Translations under genes and position numbers: made by a program
Shown here: one piece after another, positions 38,592-47,979 of the stretch
Position numbering within the stretch: position 1 is the first letter of the stretch
How the letters are laid out: each line of letters begins with the position of its first letter
NCBI RefSeq assembly: GCF_001748285.1
Contig: NZ_BDGT01000014.1
Location: forward strand, 42,978-106,977
Length of the DNA: 64,000 bases
Reading direction: 5' to 3'
Source: Thermogemmatispora onikobensis
GTDB taxonomy: Bacteria > Chloroflexota > Ktedonobacteria > Ktedonobacterales > Ktedonobacteraceae
The notes under the pieces: generated by a model
Told to the model about the DNA's origin: nothing
What the model saw: the letters and a program-made list of their open reading frames with translations, nothing else
Databases searched by the model: none

Positions 38592-39449
38592 TTACAGATC
38601 GCGATGGGCGAAGCGCAGCATCCCCAGCAGCGGCAGCACCACGATATAGAGGACCACCCAGAGCGCCATCGCCGGCGTCAGCGCCTCCGCCCCGATGATC
38701 GGCAGAGTCTGAGCCTGGCGAATCCCGATCAAATCCTGAGCCACCGGCGGCAGCAGGGCCGCAGAAGCCGCATGCCAGAGCGCATCGGCGGGCATCAGCA
38801 GCTCAAAGACCGTCCTAATGCGCTCCACCGTCGTACTCTCGCCCGTAATCTGCGTCACCACCTGGGCAAAGCTGGCGATCGGCGTCGCCAGAAAGAGCAA
38901 GGCTGCGATCGCCCCGTTCGCCAACGTTGGCAGACTGGCGCTGCCCACCGTCAGCAGGGCCAACAGGCTCAACATCCCCAGTTCCAGCAGCCCCAGGGCC
39001 TGAACCACCCCATCGGGCCAATAGCCGGTCTTCCAGTAGATCACCCCCAGAAAGCCCAACTCCAGCACCGCTGTATAGACTGCCAAAACCAGCGCATAGG
39101 CCAGCCACTTCCCAAAGACGATCTCCACCCGATGCAACGGCTTCGGCACAATCACCGACAGCGTTCCCGCCTCGATCTCCCCCGAGAGCATCCCCGCCGT
39201 CAGCAGCAGCGTCATCAAACTCGACTGCAAATAGACCGACCAGCTTGCCAGCACCGTCATCAGCGCCCCGATTCCCAGCAGCAGCAGATCGAGATTCTCA
39301 GGCTGGGCCCGCGTCAGATTATCGACCAGGGCATTGAGCAAGAGAGTAAAGAGGCCCAGCAACAACACCGTCAGCACGACCACCGCGGCAAAGATACGGC
39401 GGCGCACAATCTCCTTGATCGTAAAGCGAGCGATGACCAACCAGCCCAT
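38592..39449 (-). CDS. ABC-2-type transporter permease
   Basis: 285 residues with six hydrophobic segments and a short cytoplasmic N-terminus (MGWLVIARFTIKEIVRRR). The first extracytoplasmic loop is long and carries VDNLTRAQPENLDLLLLG. EIEAGTLSVIVPKPLHR is the coupling-helix motif typical of ABC-2 (NatB/CcmB-like) permeases. It pairs with the ATPase gene 26 bases upstream to form an exporter; the substrate is unknown. The ATG follows GAGGAGGT. Confidence 0.88.
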   Translation of the reverse strand: MGWLVIARFTIKEIVRRRIFAAVVVLTVLLLGLFTLLLNALVDNLTRAQPENLDLLLLGIGALMTVLASWSVYLQSSLMTLLLTAGMLSGEIEAGTLSVIVPKPLHRVEIVFGKWLAYALVLAVYTAVLELGFLGVIYWKTGYWPDGVVQALGLLELGMLSLLALLTVGSASLPTLANGAIAALLFLATPIASFAQVVTQITGESTTVERIRTVFELLMPADALWHAASAALLPPVAQDLIGIRQAQTLPIIGAEALTPAMALWVVLYIVVLPLLGMLRFAHRDL

Positions 39450-39475
39450 AACTCAGCAGCACCTCCTCAGCGGAC

Positions 39476-40423
39476 CTATTGCAGGCTGCGTGACAGCTCG
39501 ATGGTGCGCAGAAAGACCTGCTCCAGCGAGCGCCGATGCGGGGCCAGGCGATAGAGGCGCGCCCCGCAGGCATGGACCGCCTCCGCCACCTCGGCGGCCT
39601 GCTCCTCACTGCGCAGGCGCAGCAACACGCGACAGGGGTCATACTGATCGCGCTCCACCGCCAGCGCCAGCCTGGCCAGCTCTTGCAGCAAGGCCTCGCT
39701 CAGCGGCTCCGCGCGCAGCTCCACCAGCAGCGGCTCATCAAACAGCTCCTCGGGGGCCCCGATCTTCAAAATCCGTCCCAGATTAATAATGGCCACCCGA
39801 TCGCAGAGAGCCTCAACATCGGGCAACTGATGAGAGTTAATAAAAATGCTCGTCCCCGCCTGCTTCAGATCGAGCAGCAAGCTGCGCAAATCGTGCTGAC
39901 CGACCGGATCGAGGCCCGTCGACAACTCATCGATAATCAGCAGCTCCGGGCGATTCAGCAGCGCCTGCGCCAGGCCAATGCGCTGCAGCATCCCCTTCGA
40001 GAACGTGCCCAGGCGCTGACGCTCGCGGCCCGCCAGGCCAACCAGGGCCAGCACCTCCTCGATCCGTGCCCGTAAGAGCGAGCCGCCCATCCCATAGAGC
40101 GCGCCATGAAAGCGCAAGAACTCCTCCGCCGTCAGCCAGCGGTGGAAAGTTGGCAGCTCGGGCAGGTAGCCGATGCGGCGCCGCACCTCACGGTCGCCCA
40201 GCGGGCGCCCCAGCAGGCGAACCGTGCCTTCGGTCGGCTGCACCAGGCCCGTCAAGATCTTAACCACCGTACTCTTGCCCGCCCCATTCGGTCCCAAAAA
40301 GCCAAAAGCCTCGCCGCGATACGTCACAAAGCTGAGATGATCGACCGCCAGCAACCGGTGATAGAGCTTCGTCAGCCCCTCAACCTCGATCGCCGGCTCG
40401 CGTCCCTCTAGCTCACCACTCAT
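39476..40423 (-). CDS. ABC transporter ATP-binding protein (ABC-2 exporter type)
   Basis: 315 residues. The Walker A is GPNGAGKST (residues 44-52), the signature is in FSKGMLQRIGLAQAL, and the Walker B and D-loop are in LLIIDELSTGLDP. The switch His lies in FINSHQLPDVEALCD. The normally acidic catalytic residue after the Walker B Asp is Glu, so it should hydrolyse ATP. The C-terminal 90 residues (VELRAEPLSEALL to the end) form the accessory domain common in NatA/CcmA-like exporters. Cotranscribed with the permease. Confidence 0.92.
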   Translation of the reverse strand: MSGELEGREPAIEVEGLTKLYHRLLAVDHLSFVTYRGEAFGFLGPNGAGKSTVVKILTGLVQPTEGTVRLLGRPLGDREVRRRIGYLPELPTFHRWLTAEEFLRFHGALYGMGGSLLRARIEEVLALVGLAGRERQRLGTFSKGMLQRIGLAQALLNRPELLIIDELSTGLDPVGQHDLRSLLLDLKQAGTSIFINSHQLPDVEALCDRVAIINLGRILKIGAPEELFDEPLLVELRAEPLSEALLQELARLALAVERDQYDPCRVLLRLRSEEQAAEVAEAVHACGARLYRLAPHRRSLEQVFLRTIELSRSLQ

Positions 40424-40560
40424 GAACGCTCCTCGCTCCTCTTCCTCAGATTAGGTCACCAGCGCCTGGATGGATGGGATCACATCCAGACAGATCACAG
40501 GTAGCCAGCCAGCGCGATCAGCCGTCTCCCATTCCCTGGCTGAGAGCAGAGAGCAGCGGA

Positions 40561-40588
40561 CAAAAGAAGACCTGGCCTGACCAGGTCT
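40561..40588 (-). terminator. Intrinsic terminator of the ECF sigma / membrane regulator operon
   Basis: On the minus strand AGACCTGG-tcagg-CCAGGTCT (8 perfect pairs) is followed by TCTTTTG. It lies about 300 bases after the membrane regulator. Confidence 0.65.
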
Positions 40589-40885
40589 CCTGCCGTTACC
40601 TTGCCTGGCTTAGCCAGCCAGAAGGCAAACAGCAATGGATCGGCCAGAAGCCATCAGACCCGCGCTCTTGATGAGTCCTCCTGACGGCTTCTGCCGGTCC
40701 AGGCGCTACCTTGTATGACGCCGGAGCGCGCAGCGCGGCGAGCGTCCAATCCTGAGCGGCTGCCAGCGCCAGCGAGCTGGTGACAGCAGGTGGAAAGGCG
40801 GGCCGAGCTGATAAGGCTCACGGAGTCGACCCGCCGGCCTGCTGCAACCAGGCGCTGAGGCCAGCCTGGCCTGGCCTACCCTGAC
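40589..40885. other. Intergenic region with a second hairpin
   Basis: Holds CAGAAGCC at 40645-40652 facing GGCTTCTG at 40686-40693, with TCAG/CTGA continuing the stem, and a GCGC-rich palindrome near 40728-40739. No gene is recognised. The stems may belong to the 3' untranslated part of the upstream operon. Confidence 0.4.
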
Positions 40886-42130
40886 CTACTGCAGGCTATT
40901 GGCCACCGTCAGCAGCTCAGACCGATCGTGACTGCTCTCACCCAACAGATAGACGCGCCCCTGGGCCTGCCAGAGCACGGCCTCCCCGACCGGCAGATCC
41001 GTCATCTTATTGGACGACTCAAGCTGGTTACTGGTCAGCAAAAGGCCCGATTGACCCTGAACCGTCACCGTCTGGGAAGACATACTCGCCAGCACAGGGA
41101 TGGGCACGGTCCCGCTGCTCAGATCGATCTGGCGTAGCTGCTGCACCAGCGACGGGGGCAGCCCCGGCAGCGAGAGCAAGAAAGCGCGCAGATCCTCCAG
41201 CGAAGCCTTGCCGGTCGCCTCGATGGTCGGCGATGGCGTCTGCACGATCACCAGCACCTTGCCACCGCTGCTCACATAATGCGCCTCAACGACGCGCGAG
41301 ACATGGATCACAAACGTCGCCCCGTCCAACTGGGCCGGGACAGCGATATTCGCATGACCGACCCGCGCCAGATAGGCGCGAGCGCTGGCCGCCCGGAACG
41401 TAAAGGTCGCCTGCCCGCCCTCCAGCACATCAAAGACCGGCTGCCGCCCACTGAAAGAGGCGGGCAGAGTGGTCGGCAGCTTCATCGTGAAGCCAGCCAG
41501 CCGCTCAGCCTGGGCGCGCGTCAGATTGCGCTGCTGGTGCAGCAGCCCCGACGACACCTGAATCTCACCCAGGTCGCGCAACTGCGGAAGCTGCGACGTC
41601 TGGATCGCCTGCTGACTGACCGTCACCGGCTGGAAGCGCTGCACACTGAAGAACGAGAGGAGAGTCGCCGCCAGGCCCGTACCGCTGCTGATCACAAACA
41701 AGACCACCAGCAGCACCACCGCTGCGATGACCATCCACGAGCGGAGCAGCACCTGGCGCACCGGTACACGACGCCCCTGCGGCACCTGCACCGGGCGCAC
41801 CCGTGGGCCGCTCGTCCCCAGCAGGGCCCCCTCGGCGGCCTGCGACGCCCGCTGGACCTCTGGCCGCCTCTGTTCAGCGACCTTCTCAAGCTGGCGGCGA
41901 GCCTCCTCACCCTCGGGGGCGGTCACCGTCAGCCCATCCTCAGCCGCCAGGGCGGCGTTGGTCTCTAGCAGCAGCTCCTCCAGACCAGCGTCCGCCCTGG
42001 CCTCCTGCAGCAACAGCGCCAGTCTCTGCTCATCGCCGCCCTCCAGGGCCTCCAGATAACGCCGCAAGAAACGCGCCCGTCGCTCCCCCTGGGGCAGCGC
42101 ATGCTCCGATAAATGCTTCTCTTGCTCCAT
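40886..42130 (-). CDS. Single-pass membrane protein, probable anti-sigma-type regulator of the ECF sigma
   Basis: 414 residues. The cytoplasmic N-terminus of about 130 residues is charged and helical (FLRRYLEALEGGDEQRLALL), like the sigma-binding part of anti-sigma factors, but there is no HxxxCxxC zinc motif. One membrane helix (WMVIAAVVLLVVLFVISS) follows. The extracytoplasmic part of about 260 residues has GFTMKLPTTLPASFSGRQPV and repeats of V/T-rich strands, resembling DUF4367-like sensor domains. It lies 157 bases downstream of an ECF-type sigma on the same strand. The anti-sigma role is inferred from position and topology. Confidence 0.72.
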   Translation of the reverse strand: MEQEKHLSEHALPQGERRARFLRRYLEALEGGDEQRLALLLQEARADAGLEELLLETNAALAAEDGLTVTAPEGEEARRQLEKVAEQRRPEVQRASQAAEGALLGTSGPRVRPVQVPQGRRVPVRQVLLRSWMVIAAVVLLVVLFVISSGTGLAATLLSFFSVQRFQPVTVSQQAIQTSQLPQLRDLGEIQVSSGLLHQQRNLTRAQAERLAGFTMKLPTTLPASFSGRQPVFDVLEGGQATFTFRAASARAYLARVGHANIAVPAQLDGATFVIHVSRVVEAHYVSSGGKVLVIVQTPSPTIEATGKASLEDLRAFLLSLPGLPPSLVQQLRQIDLSSGTVPIPVLASMSSQTVTVQGQSGLLLTSNQLESSNKMTDLPVGEAVLWQAQGRVYLLGESSHDRSELLTVANSLQ

Positions 42131-42287
42131 TCTTGATCGATCCCTTCTCTGCTCTGCTCTTAGGCAACTCTCTGACTTGATTTCCTGCTATCAGTCAGGA
42201 AATACCGCTCTTGACCAGCAGTCTCCTTTCACTGCGGCACTACGCGGTTCATGCTGGCCGTACGCAAATGGGACACCCACCTGGCAG

Positions 42288-42947
42288 CTAATCAGGGGCA
42301 CCCGGATTGGCGGCCGCCCGTTGCTGGAAGGCTCGCCGCAGGCGCTGGAGCGCCCGATGGAGCCGCACCCGCGCCGCTCCCGGGCTAATCCCCAGATGGC
42401 GCGCCAACAGCTCGCGCTCGCAGCCCTCGACCACCGCCAGGCGCAAGACCTCGCGATCCTCCTCGCCAACCAGCGCCAGCAAAGCTGCCGCCTCCTGCTC
42501 GGCCTCAACCTCCTCTTCCGGTCCGCTGGTTGGCGCCTGCAACTGATCGAAGATCTCCAGCTCGCTGGGGGCCTTCTCCAGGGCGAGCGCACTGGCCAGG
42601 TGCCCGGGCGACAGCTCGCGCTGGCTGCGGCGCGCCTGCTCGGCCTTCTGCCGTCGGATCACATTGAACCCGATCCCAAGCAACCAGGCCAGCGGCTGGC
42701 GACCCGGCTCAAAGCGCGCGGCATGGGCCAGCGCCTCAACAGCCACCTCCTGCAAGACCTCCAGCGCGACGGCATGAGCCTCCCCAGCGGGGGCCAGGCC
42801 CAGGCGCACAACATAGAATCGCAGGTTCTGGAGCAGCGTCTCGCTGTGCTCGATCAAAAACCTCTCCAGCTCGACTCTGGCCGCCTCCTCCGGCAAAGAA
42901 GCGGGCGGCACCGTTGAGAACCTGCTCCGCGCTGGCTCACGCTTCAT
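42288..42947 (-). CDS. ECF-type RNA polymerase sigma factor
   Basis: 219 residues. Region 2 is divergent (HAVALEVLQEVAVEALAHAA then PLAWLLGIGFNVIRRQKAEQ). Region 4 is clear: EEDREVLRLAVVEGCERELL followed by ARHLGISPGAARVRLHRALQ. Sigma2 lacks some conserved aromatic residues used for promoter melting, so it may belong to a divergent ECF group. The downstream membrane protein is the probable anti-sigma partner. Translation starts at MKREPARSRF. Confidence 0.82.
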   Translation of the reverse strand: MKREPARSRFSTVPPASLPEEAARVELERFLIEHSETLLQNLRFYVVRLGLAPAGEAHAVALEVLQEVAVEALAHAARFEPGRQPLAWLLGIGFNVIRRQKAEQARRSQRELSPGHLASALALEKAPSELEIFDQLQAPTSGPEEEVEAEQEAAALLALVGEEDREVLRLAVVEGCERELLARHLGISPGAARVRLHRALQRLRRAFQQRAAANPGAPD

Positions 42948-43091
42948 CCGTTCTACAGATCCTTTCCTGCTACAACCTGCGCAGGAGCCGTCTCGCTCAC
43001 CTTCCTGTCGGGAAGCAGACAGAAGCAGACTCCTGCTCGCTCACATCATTCTCTTCAAAAAAGCCTGACGCAATGTTACACCGCCAGGCTC

Positions 43092-43121
43092 TTGCCAGCC
43101 CCCAGGCCAGCATGCTATACT
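43092..43121 (+). promoter_or_regulatory. Promoter upstream of the terminase-like gene
   Basis: TTGCCA and TATACT are spaced 18 bases apart. Transcription would start at about 43128, at the left foot of the following hairpin. Confidence 0.5.
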
Positions 43122-43128
43122 TCCTTAT

Positions 43129-43183
43129 AAGGACCGGTCGCTAGCAGCGAACACGAGCCAGCTCGCTGTGCTGGCCGGTCCTT
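43129..43183 (+). other. Strong 5'-terminal hairpin in the terminase-gene leader
   Basis: AAGGACCGG pairs perfectly with CCGGTCCTT, and the enclosed sequence contains further pairing (AGCAGCGA / TCGCTGTGCT type). It begins right at the predicted transcription start, a position typical of RNA-stabilising or regulatory 5' structures. The remaining 300 bases to the gene hold no recognised ORF. Confidence 0.5.
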
Positions 43184-43480
43184 CCAGGCTCCTCCACTCG
43201 TGCTGAGCGGGCCAGGCTCTCTGCTCCTTTCTGGCCACGCGCCGAGCAGTCGCCTCCCCCCGATCGCGGCGATCGCAATAGTTCTGCCCTTATCCGGGGC
43301 CGCACGACAGCGACGCCCAGAGACCGCAACGCAAGCAGCGAGAGACAGAGCACGCCTGGCCCGCTCATGTGCCTCGCAAGCGCAGACCGGCCCACCTGGT
43401 GGTCAACTTGCCTGGCGCTCGCCCCGATCAGTCACACCAGCTCCCAGCTAACTCCAGCCCCAGCCTCAGCTCTGCCAGCC

Positions 43481-45007
43481 ATGCCTGATTGCTCTACGCC
43501 TGAGCCACCCCTGCCGCCGGAGAGCGACATCGACCACTTTGCCAGCAGCATTCTGGCGCGCCCGCTCTATCCCTACCAGAGTGAGATCGCTGCCGCCATC
43601 CTCGACTCCATCCGCCACGGACGCGGAGACATCTTCAGCGTCATGCTGGCGCGCCAGATGGGCAAAAACCAGCTCTCCGCCGTCCTTGAAGCCTATCTCT
43701 TAGCCAGCGTTCCCGAAGGCACCATTGTCAAAGCCGCCCCCACCTTCAAGCCCCAGCTCCTCACCAGTCGCCTGCGTCTGCTCACCCTGCTCCAATCCTC
43801 TGCCCTGGCCGAGCGCCTCTGGCGCAGCGGCGACCACCTGCTTGGCCTGGCGCCCGAAGCTGATCCGCAGCTCGTCCGTCGCCACAGCGGGCCGCGCATC
43901 CTCTTTCTCTCCGCCGCCCCTGAGAGCAACGTCGTCGGTGCCACCGCCAGCCTCCTGCTCGAAATCGACGAAGCCCAGGACGTCAGTCCCGACAAATTCG
44001 ACCGCGACTTTCGCCCGATGGCCGCCACCACCAACGCCACCACCGTTCTTTACGGCACCGCCTGGAGCGACGACACCCTGCTGGCCCGGCAGCGCGCCCT
44101 CAACCTGGAGCGCGAGCAGCACGAAGGGCGGCGAACCCACTTTGAATACGACTGGCAGGCCCTGGCAGCCATCAACCCTGCCTACCGGCGCTTCGTCGAA
44201 AGCGAAATCCAGCGCCTGGGCGCCAGCCATCCCGCCATCCAGACCCAGTACCTGCTCCAGCCCATCAGCGGCGCCGGCTACCTCCTCACCCCTCTCCAGC
44301 GCAGCCTCCTCCAAGGAGACCACCCCTGGCAAGAAGAGCCGCAAGAAGAAGCGCACTACGTTGGCGCCATCGACATCGGTGGCGAAGAGCAGCGACCTGA
44401 AGAGCAGCTAGCCCTTCTCGGCCAGTCCACCGCACTCCCTCCACGACGCCGTCGTGACAGCACCGTCCTCACCATCGCCGCCCTCAGCCAGAACGAGCTA
44501 GGACTGCCCGGCCTGCGCGTCGTCCACCAGCAATGGTGGACAGGCCGCCCCTATCTAGAGCAGTACAGCGCCACCCTGGCCCTGGCTGAGCGCTGGCGCC
44601 TGCGCCGCCTCATCATCGACGCCACCGGTCTTGGCGCCGGCCTGGCGGCCCTCCTGCGCAGCCGCCTCGGCGACGAGCGCCTCCTTCCCTTCACCTTTAC
44701 CCGTCCCAGCAAATCACGCCTCACCTACCAGTTCCTGGCCGCCATCAATAGCGGACGCCTCAAGCTCTACCATCCCGCCAGCGCTCCGGCAGCCATCGCC
44801 GGCGAATGCTGGCAGCAGCTACGCCAGGCCCGCTATCGTCTCCTCGGCGAAAGCGGCCTCGACATGTACGTTCACCCCAGCGACGGCCATGACGACTTTC
44901 TCATCAGCCTGGCCCTCCTCAGCGAGGCCCTCAACGAGCTGGACCCACCGCCTGCCTCGGCCCTCATCCTGCCGCGCCGCCTCTATCAAAACGAGAGTCT
45001 TTTCTGA
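43481..45007 (+). CDS. Terminase-large-subunit-like ATPase/nuclease, solitary
   Basis: 508 residues. The order of motifs matches phage terminase large subunits. An adenine-binding region (ARPLYPYQSEIAAAILDSI) and a variant Walker A (MLARQMGKNQ) come first, then Walker B (LLLEIDEAQDVSPDKF) and the coupling motif (ATTVLYGTAW). The RNase-H-like nuclease has acidic residues in GAIDIGGEE, RLIIDATGLGAGLA and the C-terminal DGHDDFLISLALL. No small terminase, portal or capsid gene is nearby, so it is a domesticated or relic packaging enzyme, or a defence or DNA-handling protein of the same fold. No clear ribosome site was found; MPDCSTPEP was chosen as the first ATG near the conserved region. Confidence 0.75.
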   Translation: MPDCSTPEPPLPPESDIDHFASSILARPLYPYQSEIAAAILDSIRHGRGDIFSVMLARQMGKNQLSAVLEAYLLASVPEGTIVKAAPTFKPQLLTSRLRLLTLLQSSALAERLWRSGDHLLGLAPEADPQLVRRHSGPRILFLSAAPESNVVGATASLLLEIDEAQDVSPDKFDRDFRPMAATTNATTVLYGTAWSDDTLLARQRALNLEREQHEGRRTHFEYDWQALAAINPAYRRFVESEIQRLGASHPAIQTQYLLQPISGAGYLLTPLQRSLLQGDHPWQEEPQEEAHYVGAIDIGGEEQRPEEQLALLGQSTALPPRRRRDSTVLTIAALSQNELGLPGLRVVHQQWWTGRPYLEQYSATLALAERWRLRRLIIDATGLGAGLAALLRSRLGDERLLPFTFTRPSKSRLTYQFLAAINSGRLKLYHPASAPAAIAGECWQQLRQARYRLLGESGLDMYVHPSDGHDDFLISLALLSEALNELDPPPASALILPRRLYQNESLF

Positions 45008-45388
45008 GGCGGCCCACTCTGGAGAAACCTCCTTCTCCCGCTCCTGCCCGACCTGCTATCGACGTGCGCCCCCTGACGTGGTACAATCCTCACGATAGGA
45101 GGGCAAACCTAAAAGGAGAGAGGCCAATAACTCCCCCACCGCACGAGCGGTGACGCCCTGAGCCGGGCCGTACTGCCTCTGCAGACCGCCGGCCTCTGGA
45201 TGGCAGCGGCGGCCCCAGGCGAGCGGACGAGCGAACGCCAGGGAGAGCCAGCACCAGCCCAACAGTTAGTCATCCAGCAACAGCAACGGGCCAGAAGGAA
45301 GCACAGACCAATTCAGAGCGAAGAGGAGAAGCGTCGTCCCATCCCCTCGACCGTAGTGGAGGACAGCGCAGAGAAAAGAGGGAGAGGC
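45008..45388. other. Leader of the HEAT-like gene
   Basis: Contains TACAAT near 45082, a possible -10, followed by AAAAGGAGAGAGG at about 45112 with no ATG, GTG or TTG behind it at normal distance. No separate gene is recognised, though the main frame stays open back to 45200. Confidence 0.35.
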
Positions 45389-47062
45389 ATGCCAAAGAAG
45401 CGCAAAGAATCGCCATCGCCGAGCATTGACGAAGTCCTCGACGCCATGTGTCACCGCGACACTATCGACCCCCTCCAGATGGACACCTACCTGGAGCGGC
45501 TTGACGAAGAATGGGCAGCAGGAGCGCGCGAGAAAGTGCTGGACCTGCTCCGTCGCCGCGACCCGGCGGCCCACTCCACCGCGGTCTATATCCTCTCACA
45601 CCTGGCTACCGAAGACGACCGTGAAGTGCTCGAAGACTTTGTCACCGACCCGACCGTCAGCGACATCGCCAAGCTCACCCTGGCGCCCGTCCTCAGAGAA
45701 CTCAACTCCGAGCTGGCTGAGGAGGGCCTGGTCGAATACCTCAACGATCCCGAGGCCGCCATGCTCCAGATGCAGAGCCGCCTTCTGGAGCTGGTCGGTA
45801 AGAGCGAGCTAGGAGTCGAAGCCGTCCTGGAAGACGTCCTCAGCATGCCGCTAGAGCGGCGCCTCGGCTTCGTCGACTGGCTTGGGCGCAGCCACGACCC
45901 GCGCGCCGTCCATCTCCTCCTGCCCCTACTTGAAAACCAGTCGACGCGGGTCGTCATGGCCACCATCGACGCCCTCGAACAGCTCGGCAGCCTGGCCGCT
46001 CCCCAGGCCATCCCTGCCCTCAACCACCTGCTTGCCAGCAGCTCGAACCGCCTGCTCAAACAGCATGCCCGCGCCGCCCTCGGGCGCCTCACCATGCAGG
46101 CCGCCCCCGGCACCGAAGCCCAGGCCCTGGCCGAGGCCGCTCGCCCCGCCTACCCGCTCTACGAAGCGCGCGTCAGCTTCATCGATGGCAGCGGCTCCCA
46201 GATCATTATGCTCGCCTGGAAGCACTCCGAAGAGACCGTCAAAGGGATCAACCTGCTCTGTCAAGACCAGTGGGGCATCAAAGATTGCTACAGCACGGAC
46301 GAAATGGCCATCGAACGCTGGCAGCGCCTGGTCCGCGAAATGGGTGACCAGGGCTTCACCACCTTCGGCGTCCCGCCGGCCTACTGCCTGGCCCTCATCA
46401 ACGAAGCCGCCGCCCTCAACCGCCGTGGGCGCCACAAGCTGCCCATCGCTTACGCCATCTGGCGCCCCCTGCTCTCCGCCGAGATGCAGCAGCACCTGAG
46501 CCAGCCCGTGGCCACCGCCCTGGAGCCGCAGCCCTTCACGCCCGAGCTGCTGCCTCTCGTCCAAAAAGGCGACGAACTATTTCAACTGCCCGAATTTTCC
46601 TCCTGGATGTACGAGCCGCTGGAGCGCATCCAGCCCTTTATGGCTCGCTACTGGGGCACTATCGAATTCCCTCGCGTCCCCCCGACCAGCGCGCGTGGAC
46701 GCGGTCGCAGCCACAAGCCAGACCAGCAGCAGACTCCCACCGATCAACGTCAGGCCCTGGAGACTGTTGTAGAGCAGGCCCTGCAGGAACTGATCGACGA
46801 GCAGTGGCGCCTGCTCTACGAGACCCGCCTGCGCCGTCAGGGTCAGCTCTTCGCCTTCGCCGGACGGCGGCAGGAAGTGGCCCTCATCCAGGCCGTGGCC
46901 GCGGCCCTCCACCCGGCCTCGAACCTCCCCCTCACAGAGCAGCCCTTTGTCCGCGCCTTCCTCAGCCTCTCGATCCGCCAGGGGCCTTTCCGCATGCTCC
47001 TGGAGACGCTTGACACCAACGAACTGCAACCGCTGCCAAGCGACCTCTTCCCGCCGCGCTAA
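45389..47062 (+). CDS. HEAT-repeat-like protein of unknown function
   Basis: 557 residues. The N-terminal 240 residues are helical repeats (EKVLDLLRRRDPAAHSTAVY, HDPRAVHLLLPLLENQSTRV, SLAAPQAIPALNHLLASSSN) of HEAT/PBS type. The remainder is an unrecognised domain starting YEARVSFIDGSGSQIIMLAW, with IKDCYSTDEMAIERWQRLVR and a C-terminal helical part. No catalytic motif, signal peptide or membrane segment is evident. AGAGGGAGAGG precedes the ATG, and the upstream in-frame ATG at 45200 has no ribosome site. Probably a scaffold protein (inference). Confidence 0.72.
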   Translation: MPKKRKESPSPSIDEVLDAMCHRDTIDPLQMDTYLERLDEEWAAGAREKVLDLLRRRDPAAHSTAVYILSHLATEDDREVLEDFVTDPTVSDIAKLTLAPVLRELNSELAEEGLVEYLNDPEAAMLQMQSRLLELVGKSELGVEAVLEDVLSMPLERRLGFVDWLGRSHDPRAVHLLLPLLENQSTRVVMATIDALEQLGSLAAPQAIPALNHLLASSSNRLLKQHARAALGRLTMQAAPGTEAQALAEAARPAYPLYEARVSFIDGSGSQIIMLAWKHSEETVKGINLLCQDQWGIKDCYSTDEMAIERWQRLVREMGDQGFTTFGVPPAYCLALINEAAALNRRGRHKLPIAYAIWRPLLSAEMQQHLSQPVATALEPQPFTPELLPLVQKGDELFQLPEFSSWMYEPLERIQPFMARYWGTIEFPRVPPTSARGRGRSHKPDQQQTPTDQRQALETVVEQALQELIDEQWRLLYETRLRRQGQLFAFAGRRQEVALIQAVAAALHPASNLPLTEQPFVRAFLSLSIRQGPFRMLLETLDTNELQPLPSDLFPPR

Positions 47063-47166
47063 ACTCAGCCGACTCGGCCTGGCCCGCCTCACCTCGCTTC
47101 TCTGCCTGGAGCAGAGGCGCGGGCCGCCAGAGCGGAGGAGAGAGAGAAGACAGCCGAGCGCGCGAG

Positions 47167-47979
47167 CTAGCTGTTGTAGAGATCCGGGCGTCGGTGCTGC
47201 AGCGACGGCACCTTCGCCCGCGCCTGCTCCAGGCGCTGCAGGTCCAGCTCACCAAAGACCAGCTGCTCGCCCTCGCTGCCCTCGGCCAGCACCACCCCCA
47301 GCGGATCAACGTGCAGCGAGCGACCCAGGAACTGATGCCCCGCCTGATCGCAGGTAAAGACGTAGGCCGTATTCTCAATTGCCCGCGCCACCACCAGATG
47401 GCGCCAATGCACCTCTTTCAAATGGCCGTTCACCCAGCCCGACGGCACCACAAAGAAATCGACCCCGCGCGCCGCCTGATAGCGCGCCACCTCCGGAAAG
47501 CGTAGCTCGTAGCAAACAAACAGCCCCATGCGCCCGAACGGTGTCGCCAGCGGCTCAAAGAGGCGATCGCCGCTCACAAAGACGTCCGACTCGCGATAGC
47601 CATAGGCATCGAACATATGCGTCTTATGATAAGCGCGCAGCAGCTCCCCCCGCTCATCGATCACCACCGTCGTATTGTAGGTCTTCTCCTCCGTCTCACT
47701 CGCCGTCTCGATCATACCCGCCACCACCCAGACCTGAGCGGCGCGCGCCGCCTCGCGCAGGCCCCCTACAAAGGGACCCTCCAGAGACTGCGCCACCCGG
47801 CGAGCATGGGGAGCCGTAAACTCCTCGTGCGAAAGATAGGCCAGAAAGATCTCCGGCAGAATCACCAGGCGTGCCCCCCGCTGGGCCGCCAGCGCGATGG
47901 CCGAACGCGCCTTCGCCAGATTCTCCTCCGCCGAAGGACTCGACTCAAGCTGTGCAGCAGCGATCAGCGTCGTCGTCAT
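47167..47979 (-). CDS. Carbon-nitrogen hydrolase (nitrilase superfamily) amidase
   Basis: 270 residues with the complete catalytic triad: Glu43 in VILPEIF, Lys119 in YHKTHMFD and Cys156 in FVCYELRFPE. The VVPSGWVNG and ENTAYVFTCDQAGHQFLGRS blocks follow the nitrilase fold. It is probably an omega-amidase or deaminated-glutathione amidase (NIT2-like) or a related omega-amido acid hydrolase; the motif LRFPE supports this group, but the substrate is not certain. The ATG (MTTTLIAAAQ) follows GAGAGGAG. Its 3' end converges on the HEAT-like gene. Confidence 0.9.
   Translation of the reverse strand: MTTTLIAAAQLESSPSAEENLAKARSAIALAAQRGARLVILPEIFLAYLSHEEFTAPHARRVAQSLEGPFVGGLREAARAAQVWVVAGMIETASETEEKTYNTTVVIDERGELLRAYHKTHMFDAYGYRESDVFVSGDRLFEPLATPFGRMGLFVCYELRFPEVARYQAARGVDFFVVPSGWVNGHLKEVHWRHLVVARAIENTAYVFTCDQAGHQFLGRSLHVDPLGVVLAEGSEGEQLVFGELDLQRLEQARAKVPSLQHRRPDLYNS

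Noticed and set aside
43481..45007. Prophage
   Set aside because: Only the terminase-like gene is phage-like; no integrase, att repeats, portal, capsid or tail genes were found around it.
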